In this document: piece by piece, positions 1 to 12,540 of the stretch | Layout: each line of letters opens with the position of its first letter | Position numbering within the stretch: the stretch's first letter is position 1 | Assembly (NCBI GenBank): GCA_903813345.2 | Contig: CAIIXF020000006.1 | Location: 11,720,348 to 11,784,347, forward strand | Direction: 5' to 3' | Source of the DNA: Owenia fusiformis | Taxonomy: Eukaryota > Annelida > Polychaeta > Sabellida > Oweniidae | Length of the DNA: 64,000 nt | Made by a program: the position numbers and the translations under genes | The notes under the pieces: generated by a model | Database searches by the model: none | The model's input: the letters and a program-made list of their open reading frames with translations, nothing else | Told to the model about the DNA's origin: nothing

Positions 1-484
1 AGCTACCATATTAGGAGAGAGATTGTCTAGCAAGGAATACCCCTTTAACGTTTACTTCCGTTTTAAATTTGCAGCAAGAAATCAAAAACTGAAAGGTGTT
101 TTTGTAAGAAATGCTTTTAAAATAAAGTTATACCTCAAAACAGGCTAGAAATAGGGGACACACTTTTTTTCAAAGGACATACTTTTTAAAAAAAATTGCG
201 TCCTTGGGACTCACAAATTTTCTAACCTAATGCAAGCGCTGGTTACTTATTTAGGAACAGGATTTTATTTGGTAATCTTTATGTTATCCATTATTGAAGA
301 TATATTTAATCATTGAAGCATATCCTAGCACCAGGATGTACAAAGTCATCCAGAAAGACACAAACCACACTGGCAGATCCAGAAGCTAACGAAGGGGGGG
401 GGGGGGTGCACATTTCAAATCATAAAAAAAATTTGGGCCCATAAGCTTTGAAATTCAAGGCCCATTTTTTGATAATTTGGCCAA
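1..484. other. gene-free AT-rich sequence
   Basis: No exon with splice sites or conserved protein similarity was recognised. A poly-G run lies near 397..407. Nothing else stands out. Confidence 0.5.
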
Positions 485-1215
485 AAAGGCCTAGATCCGA
501 TAGATCCGCCAGAGGCCACCATCAACAGATCTATCTGTTGATGATCATTTAAAAGTACAATATTTCAATTGCATTGTGTACATTGAAGTTTTTTGAAATC
601 CGAAATAAGATGATCCCAAATGTTTGTCTTGTACAAAGTATGCAATACAGCACAGCTTGGTATAAGGGAATTTTTCAGCAAGACAGCCATATCTAGAAGA
701 CAAAATAAACTAGAAAACAGCAACTCCACGGAGTAGCAAATACCAACAAAAAATGTTTTGATAAATAGTGGCCATCTTGAAAATTTCTTCTTGACCAGAG
801 CTCCTGTGTCCTTAGGTATCAGCATATAACATATGAACCAAATTTGTCTACTGGTGCTTGAATAATCAAATATTATATTTTTTACGACAAAATGAATGCC
901 ATTTTGAAATTCAGTGGCCATCTTGAAAATCTCTTCTTCAGGAAAGCTCCTTTTTCCGTTGGCATCAGCATATAAAGTTTGAACCATATCTGTCGACTAG
1001 AATTTGAGTTATGAAAGATTAAATTTTTAATTTGGCCACATTGAAAATTCCTTCTCGAGCAGAGGTCCTACACCCATAAGATATAAGACTTTAAAGTTTA
1101 AAGGTCAACCAGCCAGTATTTCATTTATTGTCCGGACAAACAAACAGATCGATGGACGGATGTACAGACAGATGGCTTTGTTCGATAGGATAATGACTTA
1201 GTTCGATAGGATAAT
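485..1215 (-). repeat. degenerate copy of the 145-bp 'ATGGCC' repeat family
   Basis: The phrase GTGGCCATCTTGAAAAT occurs at 768 and 913, exactly 145 bases apart, with a weaker third copy near 1032. The reverse complement resembles the unit of the array at 39316..40440 (CAAGATGGCC... followed by a gap and AAATGGCC). The block begins near a near-perfect palindrome (ATCAACAGATCTATCTGTTGAT, about 521..542) and ends near a 21-bp direct repeat (TTCGATAGGATAATGACTT, about 1178..1220). The 140-codon open frame across it is explained by the repeat and is not called as a gene. Confidence 0.6.
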
Positions 1216-3146
1216 GACTTCATCATGTCCAAATATTCAAGTTATATCAGTATAATGTTTGGGATAGCAGTACTGAAATCGATAATGGCATCAGGGAACA
1301 TTTACTCAATCACCTTATCCTTTCCTGCCAAGCCATTATGATGTTAATTATTGACAAACTATCTAACTGTCTCACATATTCCAAGGCCTTGGAGTAAATG
1401 AGTAGACACAATGGCATAATGCTTGTTTTCATTTATTCCAGTATTTGTTCTCTATTGACCTCAACCAATATTTATAATTGAAATAGATTGATGATTTATA
1501 TAAGAATGAACCATGAGGCAGCCTCCTTGAACAGCTTAACTGGCCTGTAACTGACACAATCAATTCCATTAAATACATTTTGGTTTTCCTATGATTGGTT
1601 GTGCTTTTACATGTTCATTTTCTCGTAGTGCTTTGTAATACTCTTTGCATGGTCTTTTGATACTTGTGCTAACAAAAGCCAAAATACCAAAAGCACAATT
1701 AGAGAGAAATGTGAAAGAGTTCAACCTGTCATATATAAGGAAACAAACCTACAACCTCCCTAACAATGATCTAAGGCACACAATGACAAAACAATGTCTA
1801 AAATCCAACTACAGCAACAATATGGCAACTATTATCACAATCCAAAACAATCCACAGGACATTTCATTCAATCAAGTAAGTACAATACAAATTGATAAGC
1901 AATATAATAAGAAAAGGCCAATACTGTAACATCAAAACATGGATACTAGAAAATATAGTAGTACACAATGGATCAATCAGTTATTTGTTATTTTACAAAA
2001 GTCCGCTACTGTTCAACCAGTTCCAATCAAAGAATATTTGTAGATCTGGTCTGATTGACCACCAGTAATAAATCACCCATCTCCACAACATTTATGACAG
2101 GCAGCTTTGTAATCAATCATAAAGAATATCAGAGAATAAATATATCAGAGAGAATCTTCTCACTTTGATATCAGAAACACAAAGGTCATACCAGAACAAA
2201 CAATCTCTAATTGTCACAGTGACGCTTGGAAGGTATGACATATAAGCATAATCAATAAAAGAACCCCCCTACAGGTAGTAAAGAAATACTTTAGGGCACA
2301 CAAAGGTTAACAGCATCTGACAAACCGTATGAGCCTTCAAACAGAATGTATCTATAAATTAGTATAATAACATAGAATGATTGCAAAGGAGTATTAATAT
2401 TGAAAACAAATAACAAAATATGGGCTGAATTTTCAAAGGAAAAAAAACATTTTAACAAATAATAGACTTCAGTATATAATTCCCAGTTACAATGGCCAAA
2501 GGGAAAGCAAAACCCAAATGAAAGGTCTATAATATAAGCCAAAAGAATGCTCCAACATCCTGTTATCTGATCCATTGTCCTTGGATGGAATGATCAATTG
2601 GAAACAACAGAACAACATATAGGACACTCTGATACTAACAATGAAACAATAAAATAAAACATCAATTCATTCACTAAGGATAATAAAACGCAAAGTATAT
2701 CTCCCTTATTTCTATATTTTGCATATGGGCCATTATGGAAATAAAAAACATTTTACTTATCTCTAAAAATTCTTAGGGGTGTAGTTTTATGGAAATTATA
2801 GTTTAATAATAGGAAGTAGCTTGTAAGTCAAGTCCTAACTTTTAGTTTATAAGTAGACAAAAAACAATGCGGCAAAAATGACAAATATGCTTTTTTTTGG
2901 GGCTAAGAGTTCCAGGTTCAATGGCAAACATATAGGCCAATATTTGAAACAAACCCTATAAACCAATTTGAATAGCGTAACAAAACTTTTAGATTGGACA
3001 CAAAAGTTCAAGATTTATAATCAAAAACTTTTTAGAACTTCTCTAGTTCTGATTCAAGACAAAGGATGCTGCAAGTATTGATGTATATCAGCTGATGTAC
3101 TTCAAATACAAAGCCAAAAGCATCTGCAAAACACAAGATCCCAAAG
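1216..3146. other. gene-free AT-rich sequence
   Basis: Only short open frames occur, with no recognisable domain and no convincing exon. I see no clear repeat boundaries here. Confidence 0.45.
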
Positions 3147-3664
3147 CACACCTGAATAGCCTGACAATGGTAAAGTCAGAATACGTTGTCACAAATGGCG
3201 GACATAACCATCGTTTCAATTAGATTTTCATGAACTGTATGTTTAATAGAGCACCTAGACTAAATTCCTTTAGAATAACAATCAATCAAAGTGTTTAAAT
3301 ACTCATTGTACAGTTAATTATGTTCTACCATCGAAAAAAAGTATTTTAATTTAACCGATCAAATTGAGATATGGGATGGGACAACAGACACTGTATTACC
3401 ATATACCACTGTCTTTGTAAATTATTTCAAATTCAGATTCCATTGTCATTGACGATATCAAAGACGCTATATTCACAACCCAATTTGAGCGAAATTGGGA
3501 TTTCATATGATACATCATCATAAGAGCTTAATACATGCACAGAATTAGCAACGATAAAGTCCCATAAAATGATAACCAAGTGATTGAAGAGTTGAAGCAA
3601 CAGTTATGTCCGCCATTTGTGACAAAGGTATCTGACTTTACTGTTGTCAGGCTATTCCGGTGTG
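3147..3664. mobile_element. fold-back DNA transposon, 518 bp, 5-bp target duplication
   Basis: The two ends are inverted copies of about 75 bases (3147..3225 and 3597..3664). They share the CACACC(T/G)GAATAGCCTGAC terminus and an internal block containing TGTCACAAATGGCGGACATAAC. The direct repeat CAAAG abuts both ends (3142..3146 and 3665..3669). A CAC terminus with a 5-bp duplication is the pattern of Transib-like elements, but the superfamily is inference because no transposase is encoded. Confidence 0.72.
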
Positions 3665-3669
3665 CAAAG

Positions 3670-4829
3670 GAAACATGATAAAGAAGATCCATTCCATACA
3701 TCATACTAAAATAGTAACTCTCGAGGTAATGACTTACGATGGATTTGTCTTTCACAAATTCCTCATTAAGAACATTTTTAATTGATACAAGTGACTCATA
3801 AGATTCAGAAGGACACTGTTTTTCAAATAAAATCAATGCTGGAAATTACATATTTTTCAAACATATTTTCCAATATATACTCTCTGAAGGACACAGCTGT
3901 TAGTTTGTGCCTTTATTCTGAGCTAAAGTTTTTGTATGATATGTATACTAATTGCATACCTTTAGAAGGTATGCAACAATGACTTCATAGGACATAAGAA
4001 ATTACTTGGATCAGGATTCAGAGAATAATAAGGTTCATTACAAAAGACAATTACCTGGATATTGCCTAAATCACTAGTTTAATATCCCCTTGGTGGTATA
4101 ACTGACATACTAACAGCAATAACTGATATTTATTATTATAATATAATAGGAGTCTATGGTGCTTCTATATCAGGAGTTTCACAAGAATTTCACACAGCCT
4201 AAATAAAAAATAAAAAACAAGCGGAATTGATGGAAATCATAAATTTAACATGGAAAAGTTGAAATCTTCTTAAAAACAACAGGCGACTTTGTGAAAACAA
4301 CCAGTGAAAATTGCCTGTAGCCTGCTAATAATGAAACCCCTGCATATTGTCAATAATCTGGTAATTCAATGCATGGAGGCTAAATCCCTGAATGTTTCCT
4401 AAATGTGACTGCACAAATAGTTAACATAAAACACCTATCAATCATATTATATATATACATCATCTATACATCATCACTATGAAAATTGATAACCAACACC
4501 CACAGTAATTAATATCTAATCATGGTTTCAAATTATTTGAATGTTTGATAGGGGTTTTCATTTATGTTCAATGTTCATGATTTTATGCCTTGTTATATAC
4601 CTGAGAAAACAGGTAAAAGTCACTAACTAACCAAATATTCTATAAATCTTGATTAAATAGATAATTACCACCTTAACAATCTGATAGTTAAACATGATAG
4701 AGAACAATAAGTGTTGGCAGTCTTCATTCCAAGAGGTGAGAGTCTGGGGAATAAGTCTCTAAATCAGATTTTAAATGCCTAATGAGAAGCTTTATATATT
4801 TGAAATGAAGCAAACAGAGTTAATGACGC
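3670..4829. other. gene-free AT-rich sequence
   Basis: No recognisable exon, RNA gene or bounded repeat was seen between the two flanking transposons. Confidence 0.45.
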
Positions 4830-4832
4830 ATT

Positions 4833-6448
4833 CACTAGGGCAGAGCATTTGTACTGAAAGGAGCGTTTTCAGTACAAATATGTACTGAAAAATGTACTAG
4901 TTTTGTTTCAGTACAAATTTAAGTATATTTTTGTACTGAAAAATGCACTGGATTTTTTTCAGTATATTTTTCAGTACAAATTCATGTACTGAAAAATATA
5001 CTGAATTTTAAGTACAAATTTAAGTATAAATATGTACTGAAAAATGTACTGAATTTTAAGGACAAATTTAAGTGCAAAAATATACTGAAAAATGCACTGA
5101 AAATTTAAGGATAAATTTAAGTACAAATATATACTGAAAAATGTACTGAAATTTAAGTGCAAAAGTCAGTATAAAAATGTACTGAAAAATATACTGAAAT
5201 TTAAGGATAATTTTAAGTATAAATATATGCAATGAGAAATATTTGTGCCCAATAATGGAAATAAGAGAAAACGTAAATGTAAGGCATACTTTATAAACTC
5301 TAAATCACTCAAAAAGTTCTTAGAATGGTGAAAAAGTGCATGATTTTAAAAGAATTTTTGGCCGGGGGGGGGGGGGGGGGTTCGCTTGGACCCCTGAACC
5401 CCCCCCCCCAGGAATGCTATTACATTATGAAATTATTTTGGACGCTTCCTTTACAGCAGACTTTAACCAAACTTAAAAGAGTCTCTCTGTAATCAGGTTT
5501 GTTTTGCCTTGTCAAAATATTTTGTTTTGTTAATGGATTAATAAAGTTTCTTTAGACACATCCTTTAAAGCAGACTCTAATCAAACTGGAGAGGCTAGGT
5601 TTACTGTAATCAAGTGTTTTTCTTTTAATAAGTTATGCTTTTGGATTTAATTATTTAAGACGCATCCTGTAATAATATCTGATTGCATTTTCTCCATCAA
5701 TAAATTTCTTTTTAGCCCGATCGAACCTATCAAATATAATGCATATATAAGGGTTATGTACTGGGAGGTTTTGGATACCCATATTTCCTGAGGGATAAAC
5801 CCTTTATTTAAAACTGATCGTACATAACATGTGTATTCCATACCTTTTGAGGTTTCTAGATACATTCTACCTTATTAAGTTCTAAAATTCAAAAACATTA
5901 AAGGTACACATTTTCTCAGTCTTAAAAATAAGTTTTTCATGAGATTTTCACTCATATTGCTTGAGCAAATTAATTAATTGATATCAAAATTAAAATATAT
6001 AACATGAACATAGAACCTCATTTGTTCGAGTATAGCAAAATCCATGGTATAGATGTCAAAGTCAGGAAGATGTCGTAATTCAAAATCTAAGTATATTTTT
6101 CAGTATAAATTTACACTTAAATATGCCCTTAAATTTCAGTATATTTTTCAGTACATATTTGCACTTAAAAACCCACACTTAAATTTTAGTATATTTTTAC
6201 GTACATATTTGCACTTAAAATCACACTTAAAATTCAGTATATTTTTCAGTATAAATATATACTGAAAAATGTACTTAAAATTTCAGTACATTTTTCAGTA
6301 CATATTTATACTGAAATTTGTACTGAAATTTTAAGTATATTTTTCAGTACATATTTATACTGAAAAATATACTTAAAAATTCAGTACATTTTTCAGTACA
6401 TATTTGTACTGAAAACGCTCCTTTCAGTACAAATGCTCTGCCCTAGTG
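4833..6448. mobile_element. CACTA-like non-autonomous transposon with subterminal repeats
   Basis: Perfect 66-bp terminal inverted repeats (4833..4898 and 6383..6448) begin CACTAGGGCAGAGC. The trinucleotide ATT flanks both ends (4830..4832 and 6449..6451). A CACTA terminus, a 3-bp target duplication and dense subterminal repeats are the hallmarks of the CACTA/En-Spm superfamily. Both flanks (to about 5220, and from about 6075) consist of tandem and inverted variants of GTACTGAAAAATGTACT. The middle holds poly-G and poly-C runs near 5366..5410 and a nested palindromic MITE at 5753..5828. No transposase frame is present, so the element would need proteins supplied elsewhere. Confidence 0.85.
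5753..5828. mobile_element. palindromic GTTATGTA MITE, short copy
   Basis: The 76-bp segment begins GTTATGTACTGGGAGGTTTT and ends GTACATAAC. Its left half matches the copy at 18897 almost exactly, and a third relative lies at 61135. It is nested inside the CACTA-like element. Confidence 0.65.
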
Positions 6449-6547
6449 ATTTGTTTTAAAATTCTTTCTCATTGCATTTTTGCACACTTTTTAATGTCAT
6501 ATATGCAACCAGACATATCCTGGCTGAATCTGATAAGTATGTTTATA

Positions 6548-7046
6548 CTGTACTCCGGGTAAATTTCGACGCTATAAAATTTCGCGATTTTTCAAAATTG
6601 CAATTTCGCGGCTATCTAATTTCGCGGATTTGAGTTTATGACATCTCGCAGATTGCACAAGTTGAATTTTTTCCGATTACCGTGAATCAATGCGGGCTAT
6701 TTTAGCCCATTCAGAATCCGAATAATGTTTGTATTTCCCACGTTAAGGGCATTTGTTTGAATATTCTTGAATGGCTTTTTCAACTTCAATTTGTAGGATA
6801 TCATTGTCGTCAATAGTTCTTGCCTTTGTTGGCCTAATAAGCCAATTCAAAATGTTTAAGGCCTTTTTTGAGATCGCCCAACAACATTGGAAGAAACGTT
6901 TTACACCGAACGAAGCATATCAAAAGGCCCGGGTCAAATCCCCAGGGATTTAAAAGACAAATTTCGCGACGATAAATGTTCGCGATTTTACTACATTCGC
7001 GAACAAAGCGAAATTAAATCGCACGCGAACAATACCCGGAGTACAG
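6548..7046. mobile_element. 499-bp MITE with TA duplication
   Basis: Perfect 14-bp terminal inverted repeats CTGTACTCCGGGTA are flanked by TA on both sides (6546..6547 and 7047..7048), the Tc1/mariner-type signature. The subterminal sequence on both sides is rich in TTTCGCG(A/G) words, forming a second layer of inverted similarity (about 6565..6660 and 6960..7030). There is no transposase. The short open frames inside are repeat-derived. Confidence 0.8.
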
Positions 7047-7048
7047 TA

Positions 7049-8590
7049 TATCTTTTTTCAAAAAGAAATTAACTCCAAACAGGTCGCTAACCCTTTGAAA
7101 ATGTGTTTCCCATTTTACTTCAATTAATGAGACTATAAAAGAGTTAATACTTTGATGTGACTTTTTTACCCATGGGCAACAGACTCCACTAACAATATTG
7201 GAAAGAGAAGACCAATGATCAAATGTCGCAAAGATGGACTTTGTTTTAGGTGTTTGCGCAAGCTTGGACAGTATTAACTCAATTTGCTCCATCTCGTTAG
7301 TGATATTTTCTCATGTATCATATTATTAAAGATGTAAATAAATCATACAGAATACATACATATAAGAGAGAGCTTTGTCAAGATATGAAAAAATGTACAA
7401 AAAATGTACAAAAAATGGTATTAAAGGTCTAAAATATTAGTAATCCATCATCAATGAAGGATGCATTCACAAAAAAATGATACGCTTATGGACTTTGAGA
7501 CTGGATTTAGTCCATCCCACAATATTTATGACTGAATGCTAAAATATCTTGTATGAATACTAGGATCTACAAGTATTTTTGTTGTTATCATGGTTATCAA
7601 TTTAAATTGGAATAATTGTAGTGAGGGGAGGGGGTATTAGACACTGTTTCCTTTAATGTTAGATCTTGGTTTGGGATAGTTGGGGTTTGTTTTCCTTATG
7701 CCTGATTCAGAGTGGACAAATACATCAAAAATTGACACTTAACTGACCAATCTCTAACTGTACCCCTGATATGTACCTTCATTCTTTACTGGAAACCATA
7801 AGATGGTAAATTCTTTATTATGAACAACAACTAATTGGCTAACCCATTTACGACAACATATGACATCTAGGGGTCATTAAAGACGAAATTGTAGCCAAAT
7901 ATCGTCAAAATCTGTGGTTTTTGGGGTAAAAAGAGAAAACTGCTGATTCAGCAAAAACATTAAATTTCTTCATGAAAATTTCCCTTTTTGCCTCTGCCCA
8001 GAATATCTTTCACACTAATAAACTTCAATTCTGGTTCTGATTTCTGGTTTGAAATTGCGTTTTTCCAATATACTAGAGTTTTTCAAGTAGTTTTGTGCAG
8101 TTTAAGAATATTCTGACAGCAGTTATGAAAAATATGGCTACCTTATTAACCCTGGGTCAATTTCCCAAGAACCCAATGATTTTCCTTTAAATTGACTAGT
8201 TTTTTCATTTACATCATGAAATCTACTGCCTGATGGTGACATTTTACAATATCGTGTCAAGAAATTGAGTATTTCATTGCATATTGCAATTTTTAGCCAA
8301 AATCACTGAACCGTGGAGCAGAAAATTGGGCAAATTTGGCCTACTTAGGCAAAATTTTACTAAAATTATCAATTTTTTATATTTTCCATTCAACAACCTT
8401 CTGATAGGAAAATGATGTAGAATCTTAGATGTTTTCCTTATCTTGCTGTGTTCCGTACGTTTTGGTCATTCCTCTTTGGCAGTTGTACATACATATTTGT
8501 TCTATTATAGCAATCGACAATATAAAACATCACTTGAATAAACTGCACTTAAGAGTCTTTATAGAAACATACAAGGCACAGGGTGAACAA
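7049..8590. other. gene-free sequence
   Basis: Includes a low-complexity stretch at about 7860..8450 rich in AAATTTT/TTTGGC words that resembles old repeat DNA, but no boundaries could be defined. No exon was recognised. Confidence 0.4.
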
Positions 8591-8997
8591 TATCATACCT
8601 AAAACATAGCAGTGTGAGCTTGATGACCCAGAAAGCAAGATGGCCACTGAAAAGTTAATGGGTTCTAGAACTTCTTACCATGTAACACATGTAAAAATTT
8701 GAAGTAAATCTGTTCAGTGGTTTTCCTGGAACTGCGATGACAAGATCTATCTAAAAACTTCCAAAATGGCCGCCAGAATGCATAAAGGTGGCTGCATAAA
8801 ACTGATCAGCTCTGGAACTTCTTCCAATGTAACATGTGTGAAAATTTGAAGTAAATCCATCAAGTGATTTTCATGGAATTGCGATGACAATATTTAACTC
8901 AAAACGTCCAAGATGCAAGATGCCCACCGAAAAGTCAATCAGCTCTTAAAACTTCTTACCAAGAAAGTGAGATGCCGTACCTTTTTTAGGTATGATA
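8591..8997. mobile_element. 407-bp element carrying 145-bp-family units
   Basis: The ends are inverted copies of TATCATACCTAAAA (8591..8604 and 8984..8997). Inside are about 2.5 degenerate units containing CAAGATGGCC, AAAAGTTAAT, TGTAAAAATTTGAAGTAAAT and a GCGATGACAA phrase. This is the same unit as the array at 39316..40440, but more diverged and with different termini. Confidence 0.65.
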
Positions 8998-11025
8998 AAA
9001 AGTTCGGACATTGATGTTCCTTTGATCTCTAGCCTTTCAAATGCTTTTGATTATCTATTTATGACCATGTTTGCAGTCAGCTTTTAAGATCTCCATAATT
9101 GTTACAAACTGCTGGAGAATTGAACTAGTAATAGAGTTAATCATCCATAATTGGAGAGTAGCTTCTTCATTTTTATAATGATTATCAGTCTTTATTCTCT
9201 TTTCATTTGATTTACGAGCATTCTGAAGATTCTTAATAGGGTTGCTATAAGATATATGAGGAAATAAGACAGCATGTACCCTAGTAATAGTTCCTGGATT
9301 AAAACAGGATGGATTTCAAAGGAGATAATTGTATAAAATAAGGACTAGCTATTTCCCAGGCATGTCCCCTGTTATGTGAGGGAAATTCTAAATGAAACAT
9401 TTGGCATTTTTCATGCTTGAAGCTGTAGGGTTATGGGCATGTGAACCCTTTCCATAATTATTTCAAAAGGTAAAAGAAGAAGACAGTTTATTTATTTGAG
9501 CAACATAAATGGCAATGATTATGATGATACCAAATGCGGAATCTGTAGTGTGATCAGTATGTTCCATAGTGAAATGTTATTTGGTTCAAATAATTAAGGA
9601 AAGTGGGGTAAGCAGAGAGCTTTTATTGATCTTTATGAAAGGCCTGATTCTCTCTATCAAATATTTATGCAACATATCATGTATTGTATATGATTGAGTG
9701 GTTGACTAGACAGAAGCACAAGGCCAAAAAATTGCTTGACATTTAAACATAACTGGGGGCTACAAAACTGATTAAAATGTTCTGATTTAAAGTTGTGTTC
9801 ATCTATATGAAACTATATACTGTACCTACCCTAATTACACTGACCAAGGAAACAAAATGATTAAATGCATTAAACAGTTTTTACTCTAATAATTAATTTC
9901 CCATACAAACTCTCTTCTCATATTACTAACAAAATTAAACTAATATGACTAAAATAACTTATAACTAAAATACTTCTGTAGTCACTAATCATTTTACACG
10001 AGAAAGGAGTCAAATTGGTGACAAAAATGACTTGAATTAGGCTACTATTTGAATACGCAAAATGGGAGTCCATGTGACTACTTCATCTTGATTCTACAAG
10101 CAACAAACAAAACTTACAAAGGATGTCCTATATACCAATATTGGTATTTGTCAAGTAATCAATAGTATATCCTTGGTCAAAGAAATTGCAAAATCAAACT
10201 AAAATCCAGATTCCAAATACCAATAAATTGCCAATAGGCTTATAACATTGTTTCCAAGTCAATCCGGATCTCAGTCAAGGAAATCTCAAATCAGTTTGTA
10301 TTTTCAAAACAAGCCGCAACATTGGAAATGACATGACAGAAAGAAGCTGGAATCTGATCGATGTGCATTATGTATGTACCCCTTCTTTAAATTAAATCAA
10401 GCCACATAATGAGATAAGTTACTAATCTCTTCAATGGAACTTATTTTTTGTAAATTTGATATCATCAAATACATTTGATGTCAGGCTTTGTGGCTGATAT
10501 TACCCACAGATTGCTTTCATCATGGCTTATACCCCACATCCTAACAGACCTGCAAAAGACCTGTCTCCATATCTATCATCCAAGACATCTCATCATATTT
10601 TGAACTAATATTACCCTAGGATAAGATTTCATTCCTCAATTCCTCATCAACCCTATAGCTAGTAATTACACTTTATTCATGTATGATTGATGTAGACTTT
10701 CAATTTCATTGTTGAACAGGTTAGGGCAATGTACTCTAAATGTGCAAAGATAAAATGTAACACACATCATGATATATCTATTTCATCAGCCTGATCTACA
10801 CCCACATGCATCATCAGCCACATGATACTGAACTTCATTTCATCAAGCTTAGAATTAAGACTTATATTTCATAGTCCCGTTTTACTGATCCATTCAATGG
10901 ATCATTGATAAGACTTAAGATACTAACAGCAATTTCATGGAAGTATGTATGTACAAGTGCCAAATGGGAACAACGATTATGGTAAAGTAAAATTGGTAAT
11001 ATGGAAGCAAATGCTTAGTCCCTCC

Positions 11026-11203
11026 CCTCGCCCACCATTCAGATATAGTTATCCCAATTCAAAACCATAAATGGGAAAAAAATTCCATATTAGGAAAATA
11101 ATTTGGAAGATTAGCCTCGCCCACCATTCAGATATAGTTATCCCAATTCAAAACCATAAATGGGAAACAAATTCCATATAAGGAAAATAACTTGGAACTT
11201 TAG
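11026..11203. repeat. 89-bp tandem duplication, two copies
   Basis: The phrase CCTCGCCCACCATTCAGATA begins at 11026 and again at 11115. The two 89-bp units differ at only a few positions, so the duplication is fairly young. Confidence 0.85.
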
Positions 11204-11969
11204 CCTCAGCATCTGAGCCAAGGGGGACTTATGGTTGACATAACATTAAGTATACGTAGTGAAGCAAATAATGTGAATGAAAGTCTAAAATTAAATTAAA
11301 TTAACCATACAAAGAACACTCATGCATCAATAAAATTAGTTGATGTAATAAACCTAAAAATTGTGAAAATTAATTTTTGCCAGCTTGCACAACACAGCAT
11401 GAATATGAGATATATGATAGAATCAAATGTGTCAATTAATATTCTTTATAGTTTTAATTAATTTCTGAAACGTATACAATCAGGCACATTTAGCTTTAAA
11501 CCAGTATAAACAATTTATTCAGTGGGCAAGAATGAAACAAAATCTGCTTTATAATTTTCCTCTGTGATGGGTTTCACTATAAGCTGTGTTCTGAAATAAC
11601 TTGGTCTTTTACCATTTTTATGGATCCAATCTTACTTTTAACTAAAACTGCATGGTCAATGCAATGCTCTAGGCAGTCTTGTGATGCTTATTTAATAACT
11701 CAGTTTATTAATAAACCATACAAAATGTTTTTGGGATGTATTTACAAAACCAGAACTAAAAAGCTCATTTAAAAGCTCCTTCTGTCATTTGCTGACAACT
11801 ATTGCAAAGTAAAAAAGTAAATTAGGCAAAAACAATATTTTATCCCAGTAGCTCATGACATTAAAACTAATTAATAATAAGAATGTTTTCCCAAGTTACC
11901 ACCAACTTTCCTGTCTAAAAGTACAATGTATAATCTACAGTACAAGTATTTTCAAAGCTCACACCATGC

Positions 11970-12110
11970 CATGCCGTCGAGATGCCGGCTGCTCTACGCG
12001 TGCATCGCGACCGCTGCACACCCGCTCTTCGTCTGTGCGCCGAGCGCTCTTCGTGCTCACAGCGACAGCGATTCTACTGCTTAGCTAGCGCTTAGCATGC
12101 GCTATACGAC
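11970..12110. other. CpG-rich patch
   Basis: About 140 bases are GC-rich and full of CpG (CGCG, GAGCGCTC, GCGCTTAGC words) within very AT-rich DNA. A similar patch lies at 22380..22570. This could be a promoter-type CpG island or a GC-rich repeat. The short open frame across it looks compositional. Confidence 0.4.
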
Positions 12111-12387
12111 CGATGTAGTTATCAGATAGTAAATTATACATGTATGCACTGTACATATGCTTAGCGGTAGAATTCACAGTGAGCACGAAATGAAAGCAAG
12201 TTTGTTTAGATTGTAATTGAACTGGATGTTTTTATATCCATTATACTGTATGCGGTCGTAATTAATCATTGGTTCACTAATATGCTTGATACTTTATATG
12301 AATAAATTGGTAGTAAGTTTATCAGTTGAAAAATCCATAATACACACCAAGAACATGTAACTGAATTCAAATTGTATATAATCCACG

Positions 12388-12540
12388 GTGTTTTCTTTTT
12401 TGGAAACACTCCGATAGGCATCGCCTTCGGGATAGTTCTGCCGATCGGCTAAGTCATCGGGACGGCATTTCCGTCGGCACAGTGTACATCAATGCATTGT
12501 GCAACTTACCTGTACATCGGAGGATCCAAGAAAACATCGA
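12388..12540. repeat. imperfect inverted repeat
   Basis: The left part (GTGTTTTCTT...CTCCGAT, 12389..12415) is complementary to the right part (ATCGGAGGATCCAAGAAAAC, about 12516..12535). The interior is rich in CGGCA/TCGG words. It may be a small MITE; no target duplication was found. Confidence 0.4.

Noticed and set aside
565-987. 140-codon - strand open frame
   Set aside because: Lies entirely within the degenerate 145-bp repeat family; no domain, and its repeat phrase recurs at exactly 145-base spacing.
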